From Rutstroemia sp. NJR-2017a BVV2 (lineage: Eukaryota > Ascomycota > Leotiomycetes > Helotiales > Rutstroemiaceae), in the NCBI GenBank assembly GCA_002946415.1, contig NJPS01000046.1:806001-870000 (forward strand): 64,000 nt of DNA. The letters are read 5' to 3'. The position numbers and the translations under genes were made by a program. Each line of letters opens with the position of its first letter. Position 1 is the stretch's first letter. Below are positions 9,920 through 21,620 of this stretch, one piece after another. The notes under the pieces are model-generated. The model was not told the DNA's origin. It worked only from the letters and a program-made list of their open reading frames with translations, and did not search any database.

Positions 9920-12900
9920 GGTGGGATGGGCTTACTTAAGCGGCTGGTTGGAGCTTTGTGTGGAAGCAATGGATTGACCTGTTGATATGTGCGATTGCGG
10001 TATGTAAGGTGGTTTGCTTGGAGAAGGTTCTTTGCAGGGTTTTTGTTTCTGAACTGTCAAGTACGATATGTTTATCGACGATGGCTGAGTGTTGTTTTCC
10101 ATCTGTACTGTCAGACTCGACATGTTGAATGTTGGACAAAGAGAGGATGGCTTCAACTATTGTGAGGTAGTAAGTTCGGTGGGTAGTAGTTTGGAACAGT
10201 GAATATGTGATACTGGATATCTTCACATCGTAGTACTTTGAGATTCACCCGTTTACAGCAGTGCTGTTATTACTTTTCCCAAGACATATACGTATTCATT
10301 TTGTGGCTTAGATAGTTCCCCATCTCCACTTGGTCAGGGAAAGAATCAAGTCCTTTGTACTTCACAGGACCGACGAGGTGACAGTTAAGATGTTGTTCAG
10401 CAAAAGTGCCACCCGGCAACAGTGTTGGAGGGGCATGTCCACAAAGAAACTGCAATAGAGCTTCCGATACACATGTCGAGGAGTTTGCATTGATGCATTG
10501 ATATGCAGGTATCAAGGGATGAATGGGCCGTCATGCTCGGAATATTGTAGACCGAGACGAAGTGATGCGGGTTCGTGAGATACTTCTCATGAGCACTAAG
10601 AACAGAAAATTTATATGGAGTTAAGCTACTGTATACGATGGATATCATGAAGTTACGTTACTATGAACGGCACTGCCTATGCTATACTTAGCATGTGCGG
10701 CCATACGGAATACAATAGAGAGCAGGCAGGTCAAGGGCTAGTGCCCTGGCCCAATGTGCTAGTCGGCTCCATCCGCGGCTCCCCCTCAACCCCACCAATG
10801 CCAGCGAACCCAACGTTTGACTCGACCTGGCAAACTGGTAAAACAGTTGTTCATCTCAACAAAAGGGCAAGGGCAGAAACCCTCATGCAGAGAGGTGGAC
10901 ACACAATACTTGTGAGTGCAATATCCGTACTTCGTTCTTCGTACAGTATACAGAGTACAGTACCATAGAAGTCTCACGCAAGGACACGTTCGTTTGCGCC
11001 CTATCTCTATCGGACTATCAGACAGACCCACTGATGTAGAGACAACAAATGATACAGACACACACATCAAAATACCCCGCCAAAGATAGTTTCCTCGACG
11101 ACACTACTCGGTGTAATTGTTCCAACGGATACACAGGAGCAGGCAGTGATAATAAAACCTACGCTTCTGGACTCAAATATGACAACTTCCAGACCCGTGT
11201 TGCAGCTTTTTGAGGCCATACAAAATCTTCTCCAGAGTGCACCAAAACGTAGTAAAAGTACAATCACATGCAAACGGAGCACGCCCTCGCCCGATAAAAA
11301 TGGGTAAAATGGTCCGAGCTCGGCCGTATGTGGTCCAGTGGTCCAGTGGTCCATCCGCAGAAACGGAAGAATTCTAGAAATCCGATGTTGATCAGTCTTC
11401 GGCCCAGATCATCTTAAATCCGATAATCATATGCTGTGGTACAATCAGATCAGATGAGGAGAAGCTGGCACGGCTGGATAGACTTATCCAAGTTTTGGCT
11501 TTCCTCGGTTGGTATGATATAATACCGTACTGAAGAAGGTTTTCTTGATACGGTTATTGATTACTCCTATAGTCCTAACGATAGTCTGTCTAGTCCGTGA
11601 GCTCCACGAGGACACACGGCGAAGTCAAAACCAAAAAAATTGATACAAAGGACGGGAGAAGAACACTGTCCCACAAACTGTCAGACTCGTTTGCTCCCTA
11701 TTCGTTCTCGTCATGGTGCATGCATGGCATGGCAGTGATGGTATGCATTTAGATCGCTTCGGGTTTGGTGGGCTGGCTGGCTGGTAGGCTGTTGCTGGAT
11801 CTCGCCGCATCGTGCTGACTTGCTCTGGGAAAATGTTGGAGATACCAAATACAGCGTCCATGCGGGCGAAGTCAGAATGAGTCACTCGGTTTGGTAACGT
11901 TTGAACCGCTTGTCGTGCGGAATTCGTGGTAGATATACTTTGTGGAATGCTGTATGATGTGTTTGGTGCAAGTTTATCGATAAATTGATTGCATGCTTGG
12001 ATCTAGATGGATTAGAGAGAAAGTGATAGAGAAGTCCTACAAAGCAATAAGGAAGGACGTATTTGATTGGCCTGGGTGTAATACAATATTCTGAGTATTT
12101 GCCCGAACGGGCGTAGCTGTTATCGGACTCACCTAGCTGGGATATACAGACTTCAAGATGAGCCCTGCAAGAATTTCGTCAAAACTTCTTTCTCGCTGCT
12201 ATTGGTCACTTGGTGCTGCAAGACCAGCGATCTCGTTGGGCGTGGGATGCAGAATCGTGCCACGGGTAGCAACAACGCTCTATCAACTCCCGCCTACGGG
12301 AAGAGCATCAAAGCTGGATTTTATGCTAGGTGGCGTCGGATGCTTCGAAGATGGGAAACAGAAAGAAACAACAGTTGGTCGGAGTTTTTGCTCTCATAAG
12401 AGGAATGATATTCTGACTGCATCACATAGTCGTTAAACGGGATTTTTGACCCCTATTCTAAATATAAACTGCAAGATGTAAGAAGTGTATCTTGGTTCTT
12501 AAGATTCTGGACTTTTTTAAGGAGGGTGATACAGTGAGAGGCTGCAGAGTCAGTCAGACAAAGAAGGATAAATGTAGCTGCTACGTATGTAGCATTTACA
12601 TGGGGCCGTTTGTTGACTTTAGTGTGTTTGGAAACCATGGCTAACCTAGTATTTGCTCCAAACTGAGGATAAGTGACTTACCCTGGGGTTCCGTTGGGCG
12701 GTCCAGCCTGAAGAGACCCCGACGGCTGAGGGGAAAAAGAAATCATATTTCTTCTTTCTCTTGAAGTAAATATATCCTTTCTGCTCCCATTGATCCGTGA
12801 GAACACTCTTGATGGATATGTCTGGAGTGCTTCACAATGCATAAGATCAGATGGGACAGGTTCAACAGCGACGACAGCGAAGGAGGACCAGTCGGCACAA

Positions 12901-13573
12901 TCGATTGATCACAATAGTAATTGATGTTAGGACGACTATAACCTCCTTCGTCATACTAGCTGGTGCTTACGTAGTATGCACAGTAAATACCAGTATTGTG
13001 ACTCAATTTGTGAGCGGAGGTAATAAGCAGCCGACTCGTATTATCCGCAGTTCTCGAGGAAACAATAAGCTAGGGTAGTGGGAAATTGGAGATTGGAAAT
13101 ATGAGATATCAATCACTGGCGAAGCTTATATTTGGTGATTTTTGACATCGTCCAAGGAGTTGGATGCAATAGAGCGCTGTCGACGAAGAGGCCTGGGAAT
13201 ATTCTGCTTAAGCAGCAGTGGTTCTGCATGTTCGTTGTCCAGATGTTGGTCGGATGGTAGAATCTCTTTAATTCATCTCGCTAGACCTTCCATTGTTTCT
13301 TTCCGGAGAGGGGAGAGGGAAGAGCAGGGAAATGGTTGAAAAGGACCAGGACGTACTCCGTACAGAAAAAGAGCACACAGGTCCTTTTCCCAGGCCAGAA
13401 AAATACTGGTTCGACCTCTGTACTCTGTACACTTCGTAGGAACGTAGGAACGACTAGAACTAAATTAGTCGCTGCTCTGTAGATATCCAATCATTGGCAA
13501 TTCTCTTGTATTGACCTACGGGAGTACTCGAGTAATGGCCTGAGGATTTCACCACACTATCCTCGCGCCCACA
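9920..13573. other. Gene-poor stretch upstream of eIF4G
   Basis: About 3.7 kb without a gene I can support. Two short frames carry an isolated C-G-H tripeptide (minus strand 10270-10515 and plus strand 10663-10968) and might be decayed relatives of the cysteine-rich family, but the CxxC partner is missing in both. A tandem repeat of TGGTCCAGT occurs around 11330-11352. ORFs at 11067-11354, 11625-11885 and 12158-12436 have no recognisable features. Confidence 0.45.
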
Positions 13574-13608
13574 CTTCTCTCCCTCTTCCCTCTTCCCTCT
13601 TCCCTCCC
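13574..13608 (+). promoter_or_regulatory. Pyrimidine (CT-rich) tract upstream of eIF4G
   Basis: A 35-nt run of only C and T with repeated CTCTTCC units on the coding strand, about 610 nt before the eIF4G ATG. CT-rich tracts are common just upstream of transcription starts of strongly expressed fungal genes, so this probably marks the core promoter and a leader of up to about 600 nt. Confidence 0.5.
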
Positions 13609-13826
13609 ACCTACCAGAACTGCGCTAGGCGAGCCACCAGCCAAATATCTGGTTTAAGGATTCTCCTCACAAATTTTCCAAACCACAACAATTTCAAAAT
13701 CCACCAAAAAGAAACTCCCTTTGAAATTAACTATCCCCGGCGACGTCTTCTATTCTGTAGAAGAATCTTCGCGGTTGGAATAGTTTCTCGATACTTTTTT
13801 GTTAAAAAGCATCGATTCTTGGTTTT

Positions 13827-13842
13827 ATTCATTCATTCATTC
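13827..13842 (+). repeat. (ATTC)4 microsatellite in eIF4G leader
   Basis: Four tandem ATTC units in the region expected to be eIF4G 5' leader. Confidence 0.7.
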
Positions 13843-14219
13843 AGTTATAGTCATTGTACTGTAACTGTTTGTGTGTGTTCAAGACTTCATTCATTCACCC
13901 ACCAAACCTATTGAAAAGAGAAGGGCGATTTCGATTTATCGCACTTTTTTTTGAGAGCGATTAATTTCGACCAACTCAGGAACCACCGCACACAAATCCT
14001 CTCCACTCCTCGAAAATTCCTCGATTTATTCACATCAGAGTCTCTTCTCTTAATAGAATACTTTCGACTCGATTTCGGTATCCGACACCTTCTGCGAAGG
14101 ATAACACTTCTATCCTCCACCTATCGCGATAACGTCATACAAATAATTTTCGAAAAATCTCCCTCCCACGAAATTTCCAAAAAAAGTCATCTTCGAACAA
14201 GACGAAACAAATCCACCCT

Positions 14220-17200
14220 ATGACTTCCGTCTCTCAACAATCTCAAATCCCAAGCCAGGCCCCAAACTCTACCAGTGCGTCGCAGTCGACCTCTTCGTAC
14301 GCTTCCACCGCTAAGAAGGCAGTCTCGTCGCCACCGATCGCGACGAGCTCCTCGACTCCATCACCCGCCGTGGCTGTCGGAGGCTCTGCGCCGGTACAGC
14401 AACATGGAAAATCATCCTCTATTTCGCCGGTAAACGGTAGAGCTTCGATTCCTCCTGCTGTACCGGCAGTTTCTGCACCTGCTATCGCCCATAGCAGCTC
14501 TGCTCTTAATGGCGGTTCTACCGACCACAGCCGAAAGAGTTCGGTCACCATCAGCGCAAATGGACCGCCCGCAGGTTACATTCCCAATGGAGGTCCAGTA
14601 GGTGGCTCAAAGGGTGGCATTCAGTTCGGATCAATCACAGATTCTCCTGCTGCTTCTCACAGCACTCCTCAAATTTCTCAGCCAGCATCGGCACCAATCC
14701 CCATTCCAGGCAACCCAAGAATTATTTCGCCGGCTCACTCGCCATCTCCAATTCCTCAACCTGCTGCGAGTGGTGGACGACCTCCTTCTGGGATAGCTGG
14801 TCAAGGAAATGGTATGACTTTTGGTAGTTTAGGTACCGATGGCGATGTAAGCATTGACTCCGATTATCTCCGTGGCGCATGGACTGACTTTAAAACTATA
14901 ACAGCGCCACATGCGACAGGCATCTTCTCAGGGCCCTCTCGCCCCTAACAATCAACAAGCTGGACATCTTCGCCGCGAATCGTCCCAGTCGACACATAGT
15001 GATATGAGTAATCAAGGTCCGGGTGCTGGTCGTGGTGGATTCCAGCAAGGTGGGCGTGGCCGTGGTGGCTACAACCCTCAATACCAAGCTCACTCTGGGT
15101 TCCCCCCCTCGAATGCACCACAATATAGGAACGCTCCCAACGCAGGACGAGGCGGCATGCCCCCTTTCCAAACCCAAGGTCGACCACAATATCAAAACTC
15201 GCCGCATCAAGCTGCTCGAAGCCCAGCCCTAGCGAACTCCCTTCCGGGTACACCAAACATGAACCAAGCGATGCCGATGCAAACTCCGCAACAGTTCAAC
15301 AACCCTTACTATCAACAGCCCCACATGGGAGCACCCCAAGTAGTACAAACCCCCTTTTATCACCAGCAGTCTGATTCGTTTTCATTTCAAAATTCCCGTG
15401 GTAAAAACAAGAAGTGGATTGATAAGTTTCAAGGCCAACAGCGTCACCGAAAGCCTTCAACAGAACTTTTCGGTCACAACTACACATTCAATGAGCAGTC
15501 ATCATTTGAGCATGGAGGTCCAAGTCAGGATGTTGCCAGAAATAGAATTAGCTCGATGCAGTCGGAGCATCCAGAAGTCCGCCGCGCTGTTTCCAACCAA
15601 CAGTCCAACTGGCTACCTCCTCCGGATCTTGAGCCGAATCTTACTACAACGTCAGATCAAAGTGTTCAAGATCCAAGCTTGCCCCCCCTTCCCTCTGCTA
15701 CCCCCCATTTCAATGTTCCTCCTCCAGACCTCTCCAAAATAGATTTTTCACCAGAACATGGCAATTTTGAACAGTTTCTAACTAGCAAACAGAACTACGG
15801 TGGCTATCCCCCGGCATTCGATAACCGACTAGGCATGCCTATGGGCGGCCAGCCGCCTTACGTCTACCCTCAAATGACCTACATGCATCCTATGCCCCCA
15901 TCCCCGCAACCTGGTTACCAACAGCCAGCCTACATGCCTGGGCAATATGCTCCTCAAGCCCAGCCAATGTCTCGCAATTCGTCCCAGTTGTCTGAGCACC
16001 GTCCTGCATCGAGCATGGGCCAGGCACAAACACCATCGATCACTCCTGTTTCGCACGGTCACACTCCTCAACCAAAGCCTGTACCCCAGGCGTCATCTCA
16101 GTTTTCAAGACCCTCAAGAAAGAGTGCAGCCATCTTGATCAAGAGACCAGATGGCGAAGTCTTGGATGTGGATGCAGTTAAGGCACCAGCTTCTCCTGCT
16201 CCCAGCGCTCGCACCAGAACCCCCCCTGTTGTAGCTTCTACCCCTACACCTCCACCAAAGTCCGCTACACCGCAGCATACTCGAACTGACAGCGCCGTTA
16301 CCAAATCCAAGGAGGAGATACGAGCTGAGGTAATGGAAAAGGTCAAGAAGGCCGCTGAAGCCGATAAAGCTGCTGCCGATCAAGCAAAGAATGAAGAGGC
16401 TGCCAAGGCTGCCAAGGAAGCAGAAGCTGCAGAGGCTGCTGCCGCCGAGGCAAAACTGAAAGAAGAAGAAAAGGCCAAGCAAGAGGAGAAAGCAGCAGCA
16501 GAGGCCAAGGAGAAGGCTGAGGCCGAGGCTAAAGCAGCAGCCGAGAAGGCCAAGCAGGATGAAGATGAGGAACTTGAGCGCCAGATCCGTGAGATGGAAG
16601 AAGCTGAGGCAGAGCGCGAGAGGAAGGAAGCCGAGCTTTTGGCCAAGCGTGCTGAGGAGAAGGCCAAGGCAGCAAAGGAGAAGGAAGAAGCCGAGAAAGC
16701 CAACGCCGCCGAAAATGATCGCAAGCTCAAGGAGGCCGAGCGAGAGATGGAACGTCTCGAAGACGAGCGTGAGAAGAAGCGAGCTGAGGCCGAAGCAAAA
16801 GCCAAAGGTGGCGATACTAAGAAGGATGCTCCGGAGGACAAGGATGGTCCAAGCACGCTTGCTTCACGACTATCCAACCTCAATGTTGGGAACGACAGTG
16901 GGACATCCACCCCAGCTTCAGATGATTCCATGGGTCCACCACCCAAGACACTCGCTGCTGAAAAACGAGGTAAACCTGCTGCGCTCAACCTCACACCTCT
17001 CAACACCAAGCCAGTCGAACCACCTCAACCAAGCGCTGCACTTCAATCTCTCAAGTCTTCCCGCTTCCTTACTGTACTTGATTCTTCCATCTATCCCCCT
17101 AACATCAGCTCCCCCAATCCTGCCCTCAACAATGCTGTAAAAGCCAAGGGTAAGAGCTTCAAATATGACAAGGAATTCTTACTCCAATTCCAAAAGGTGT

Positions 17201-19228
17201 TCACCGAGAAACCGTCCATGGAGTTCGAATCTCAAATCAAGGCCCTTATCGGTGACGGCGACGGAGGTTCTGCACGACCTGGTGGATCACAAAGAACGCC
17301 TGCCGGCATGGGACCACGAGGCTCAAACAGAGGCAGCGGACCTGGAGCATTCGCCATGGGACAATTTGGCGCCGTTGGTGGTAAGACTCTCCCCCCCGGA
17401 ACTACCAGTGCTGAGCGTTTTGCCATGTCTTCAGGCAACATGCAAAGACCCGGTCTCAACACTATCAACCCTATGGCTTCATTCACACGACCTGGTGGTG
17501 CCTTCCCAGCTGGAACCGGTATGCAACGCACTAACTCATCCAACTCTTCGATGGGTGGCATGCCTCACTCTCCACGTCAACCCAGCAGATCCCAACGCGG
17601 CGGAAGCAAACGTGAAGGTTACCAAGGAAGCAACGTCAAGCAAGAAGCCCAAAACGCGAAAAACATGCCTCTTACCGCTGGTATGGATGTCAAGCCCATT
17701 CAAGTCTCCGCAACTGGTTGGAAACCGCGCAGTATCGGCCAGACTCAATCAGCCACTGGTGCTGCAGGCCCCACCCCTGGCGCTGTTCCTGGCGCTGGCC
17801 ACATGGATCCTGACTTGGTTCAAAGAAAGGTGAAGGCTGCCCTCAATAAGATGACACCTGAGAAGTTTGATAAGATCGCAGATCAAATTTTGACCATTGC
17901 CGCTCAATCCAAGGATGAGGCTGATGGTCGCACTTTGAGACAAGTTATTCAGCTCACCTTTGAGAAAGCCACTGACGAAGCTCATTGGGCTTCCATGTAC
18001 GCGAAATTCTGCAAGCGTATGCTTGAGACCATGAGTCCAGATATCAAGGACGAGAGCATTCTTGACAAGAACGGCAACGTTGTTTCTGGTGGCAATCTCT
18101 TCAGAAAGTATTTGCTCAACAGATGTCAAGAGGAATTCGAGCGAGGATGGAAGATTGATTTGCCAGAGAAGCCAGAGGGCGAACGTGAAGATGCAAAGAC
18201 TGAGGAAGCTGCCATGTTGTCCGACGAGTATTACATTGCTGCAGCCGCCAAACGTCGTGGTCTTGGTCTTGTCCAATTCATTGGTGAGCTTTACAAACTC
18301 AGTATGCTTACAGAGCGTATTATGCATGAGTGTGTCAAGAAGCTTGTGGACTACAATGGCATTCCCGATGAGGCTGAAATTGAGTCATTGACCAAACTTC
18401 TCAAGACCATTGGTGGCAACTTGGACAGCACTGAGAAGGGCCGACCATTGATGGATGTCTACTTCACTCGCATCCAGAGCATGATCGACTCACCTGAGCT
18501 ACCAAGTCGTTTGAGATTCATGCTTATGGATATTGTGGATCTTCGTAAGAAGAGATGGGCTTCTAAGGAAGACAACAAAGGTCCTAAGACACTTGAAGAA
18601 GTCAGAGCAGAGGTAAGATTATCGTACATTATGTTCATTTTGAAATTTGTACTAACATGTTTTAGGCTGAGGCTGCTGCTGCACACAAGGCTGCTGAAAG
18701 CTCTCGTACCCGTGGAGGCGGTGGCGGTGGTGGACGAATGCAGATGGGTCGTGGTGACTCCCGCAACTTCTCTGGTGGATATGGCAACCAGCCTCCTCCA
18801 GATTACCAGAAGAACACCGTCGGGATGGATGATCTCCGTCGTTTGACCAATAAGGGTGGTGTGAACAGACAGTCAAGCCAACAAATGTCATTTGGACCTA
18901 CATCTATGTTCTCTTCTAGAAGCAACAGTGGTCGCAAATTGGGCCCTGGTGGCTCATTAGGAAGAACGGGTGAAGATTCAGGGGCTTCATCCAGAACTGG
19001 CACGCCTCCTCAAGATAAGGAGAAGAAATCAGCTACTTCCGCAAATGCTTTCAGGTTAGTGTTGTATCCTCACCATTCGGTTGACAATGTGCTAACCTAT
19101 TCCATAGTCTACTCGCAGGATTAAACTCTGGCGAGCCCGAGAATCCCGCTTCACCTCCTTCTACCCACACATCTCCAGTACTGTCGAAAGCTACAGCAGC
19201 TAGCGATAAGAAGGAGAGCGATTCTTGA
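14220..19228 (+). CDS. Translation initiation factor eIF4G
   Basis: Scaffold of the cap-binding complex eIF4F, bridging eIF4E, eIF4A and poly(A)-binding protein. Exons: 14220-14846, 14905-18612, 18666-19054, 19108-19228, giving 1614 aa. Introns have donors GTAAGC, GTAAGA, GTTAGT and good branch sites (ACTGAC, GCTAAC). The N-terminal third is Ser/Pro/Gln/Gly-rich and disordered, with RGG-like repeats near residues 230-250. A long Ala/Glu/Lys helical segment (about residues 680-850) follows. The eIF4E-binding motif Y-D-K-E-F-L-L is near residue 963. The MIF4G domain spans about 1177-1440 (start PDLVQRKVKAALNKM). The C-terminus has a Gly-rich patch and the Ser/Arg-rich tail usual in fungal eIF4G, without MA3. 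Convergent with the Rictor gene. Confidence 0.95.
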
Positions 19229-21620
19229 GCATCGATCATAAACAAAAGTGTTTCACAAAATACGGAGCATTCTAATTTCTGTGCATAGACGGCGGGCTAA
19301 TCTTGCATTTGCGGCGGGGCCATTCACAAAACGTGTCTTAAAAGTTCCTTGTTATACATGATACCTCAGATTCGACGCATTAGACTACATTCCGTCACTC
19401 ATCAGATTTCGTATTATCTTCATATTCTCTGCGCTTCGTCATCTGGTATTGGTGCGTTTGGGAAAATCAAGTTTGCTTTCGATCTGAGAATTTTCTTTTG
19501 CTAGAGGAGTTGGTTGACCTGATCGGGACAGCGTCTACCTGATTGGACAGACATGTTCTTTCAGAAGAACCTCCGAAGCTTCTTCGTTTCTATGTCTATA
19601 TTTTCTTCTCTTTTATGGTAGCTCTGGTGAACGATGGCCAGCTTGCTTCCAGGCATTGCTATATGAAGGTCTTACGAACATTATGCTGCGAAGTCCTTTT
19701 TTCTCCTGCTAACGACCTTGAATGACTGTTGATACCCCAGTATCCTCTTCCAAGGAGATGAAATGATGGCGGGCTTGGGGGATTCATTGTTCAAGTTGGT
19801 CCGAAGCTCACTAACGGCCTTGGCTAGTTGGCGGGTTTAAATCTTTGGAATCTTGTTATTTTGGAGGGTTGGGCTGGGGAAAAGACAAGATGGTGGAGAA
19901 AATGCGGTGGTGATGGTGATGTGGTGGTGAAGGCCATAAAGGGCTCCGCTTGTGGGGAGGAACTGGAATTGTAAAATTATAATCTTCTTTTCTTTTTGCG
20001 CCGACGTTTCTTTTGCATCTTGCCAGCCGGCCTCAATTAGTTTACGAATTAAATCAGTGAAAATGACATGTCTACTATTTTGGCTATGTGATACTGAGAT
20101 TGTCATATATAGCAGTGGTAGAGATTTTATTGATGGCGACGGTACTGCACTGGCTGTGTTGCTTGCCAGCCTGCTTCTCCGGGCATATGAGGATGATTTT
20201 CTTGGGTGTTTTCTTCCGTGAGTTTAAATGCCATGTTCACGCGTATCTGAAGTATAGAGGATAAAAAACGACACTGTCGTTGTAACAACTCTGTAAGTAG
20301 AACTGGCATACACGACTTACAACCACGCCACCGCTGTCACCTACTTAGTATCCAACTCGTCTGCTTCCACCTGCCTCGCCAGCATCATGTTCTGTCACTT
20401 CCCCTGCCCTCCACGAAATTACCCCTCTTCACAATCTCACTTTCAAAACTCTCCTCTTTCTTTCTCTATGCCTGGCTGGATATATTGGATCTGAACCTGG
20501 GACAAGGCGAGTAGATATTGCGGATGACGCGGTTGGTGGCTGGGTATTCTGGGTTGCATTGGATTGAGAAGGAGAAGAGGAGAGAGAGAGAGAAATTGCC
20601 TCTTTCGCCTATATAGAGCAGTTGTGGTAAGTGCGTTGCTGTGTTGGAGATTGAACTTGAAGGTTGTTGTGATGGTGTCGATGACGGAACAGACCTCGCT
20701 TAGAAGATGGTGATGTGGGAGATATAAGAGCGTATTATCGGCGAGAAGGAGGCTCAAAAGTAGTACCTCTATATCACTCCCCCAGGATACCTCGCTCAAG
20801 TTGACGATATCACGAACCGTGCAGTCCGTCTAATATACCATGCACTTCGTGGGAAACTAACCAAGATGAAAAGAAGAAATCGGATTCACCATCGTCAGTC
20901 CATATCCGCCACATACTCTTTCTGGTCGTAATGCTACGGACGTATTTATCAAACAGAGAGGCCTTTTTACAGACAGTCCAGTCATTTACGGATCAGTTGG
21001 TGCAGGAGTCCCTGATGATTCAGCGGATCTCTTACCAACATATCATCCACACGCCTGCCATCTGTATGTCTTCTGTCCCGGAGTTGCTCATCATCACATC
21101 ACTCACTACATCATTCACTCCAAAAGGCGCCACACCCCAGATTCTAAACGTTCAAATTTTCCAAAAAATTCCTATTTAATTTTTTACATTCTCCCCATCG
21201 CTCATACGCCCCTCCTCCCACCAAATCCCCATCCCCATCCCCATCCCCATCCCCACCCCCACCCCCCCGATCCATCCTCCCAAACAACGCCAAATCCACA
21301 CCGTTTTTTTCATGCCAAAATAGGGTGGTATACAGCTGTAGATCTTCCCGTCCACCGAAAAAAAAATAATGAAAACGAGAAAAAAAGTGAAACGCCAACA
21401 CCCCACACCACTCCACTCCCTTCCTTTCCATTCTTATCAAATCACTCCCACAAAGGTGTGGGATTTCTTCCTATATTTCTCCAGCTATGCCAAAGGGACG
21501 TTGATTGACTCTGCGGGGGCGCACTGTATACGACTAACTGGCTCCCATTTCAATATCGTACATCCAGTGCTTCTTACACTATGAGAAATCCATTCATCAA
21601 TTGCTTAAGTCCTCTCTAAT
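19229..21620. other. Intergenic between convergent eIF4G and Rictor genes
   Basis: About 2.4 kb with no supported gene, long for two convergent 3' ends. Open frames lack ATG starts or are low-complexity. A C-rich hexamer tract lies at 21226-21268 (separate entry). Confidence 0.4.
21226..21268. repeat. CCCCAT hexamer tract (GGGGAT on minus strand)
   Basis: About five CCCCAT units degenerate into CCCCCA runs. The minus strand reads as repeated G4 blocks with 1-2 nt spacers, which could fold as a G-quadruplex (inference). Confidence 0.85.

Noticed and set aside
9308..9985. 225-codon plus-strand frame, and several other long frames at 9.3-10 kb
   Set aside because: They overlap gene D in other frames. 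Its GC-rich coding sequence keeps stops rare; the products are low-complexity Ala/Gly/Val or Pro/Ser runs.
12158..12436. 92-codon ATG frame
   Set aside because: No domain, no splice partner and no promoter-like sequence; chance frame in a gene-poor region.
13951..14223. Frame overlapping the eIF4G start codon (possible overlapping upstream ORF)
   Set aside because: It opens with TTG, not ATG, and so is unlikely to be translated.
16380..17009. 209-codon Ser/Ala-rich minus-strand frame
   Set aside because: Antisense image of the Ala/Glu/Lys repeat region of eIF4G.
21226..21268. C-rich hexamer tract considered as interstitial telomere repeat
   Set aside because: The unit is CCCCAT/ATGGGG, not CCCTAA/TTAGGG, so a telomeric origin is not supported.
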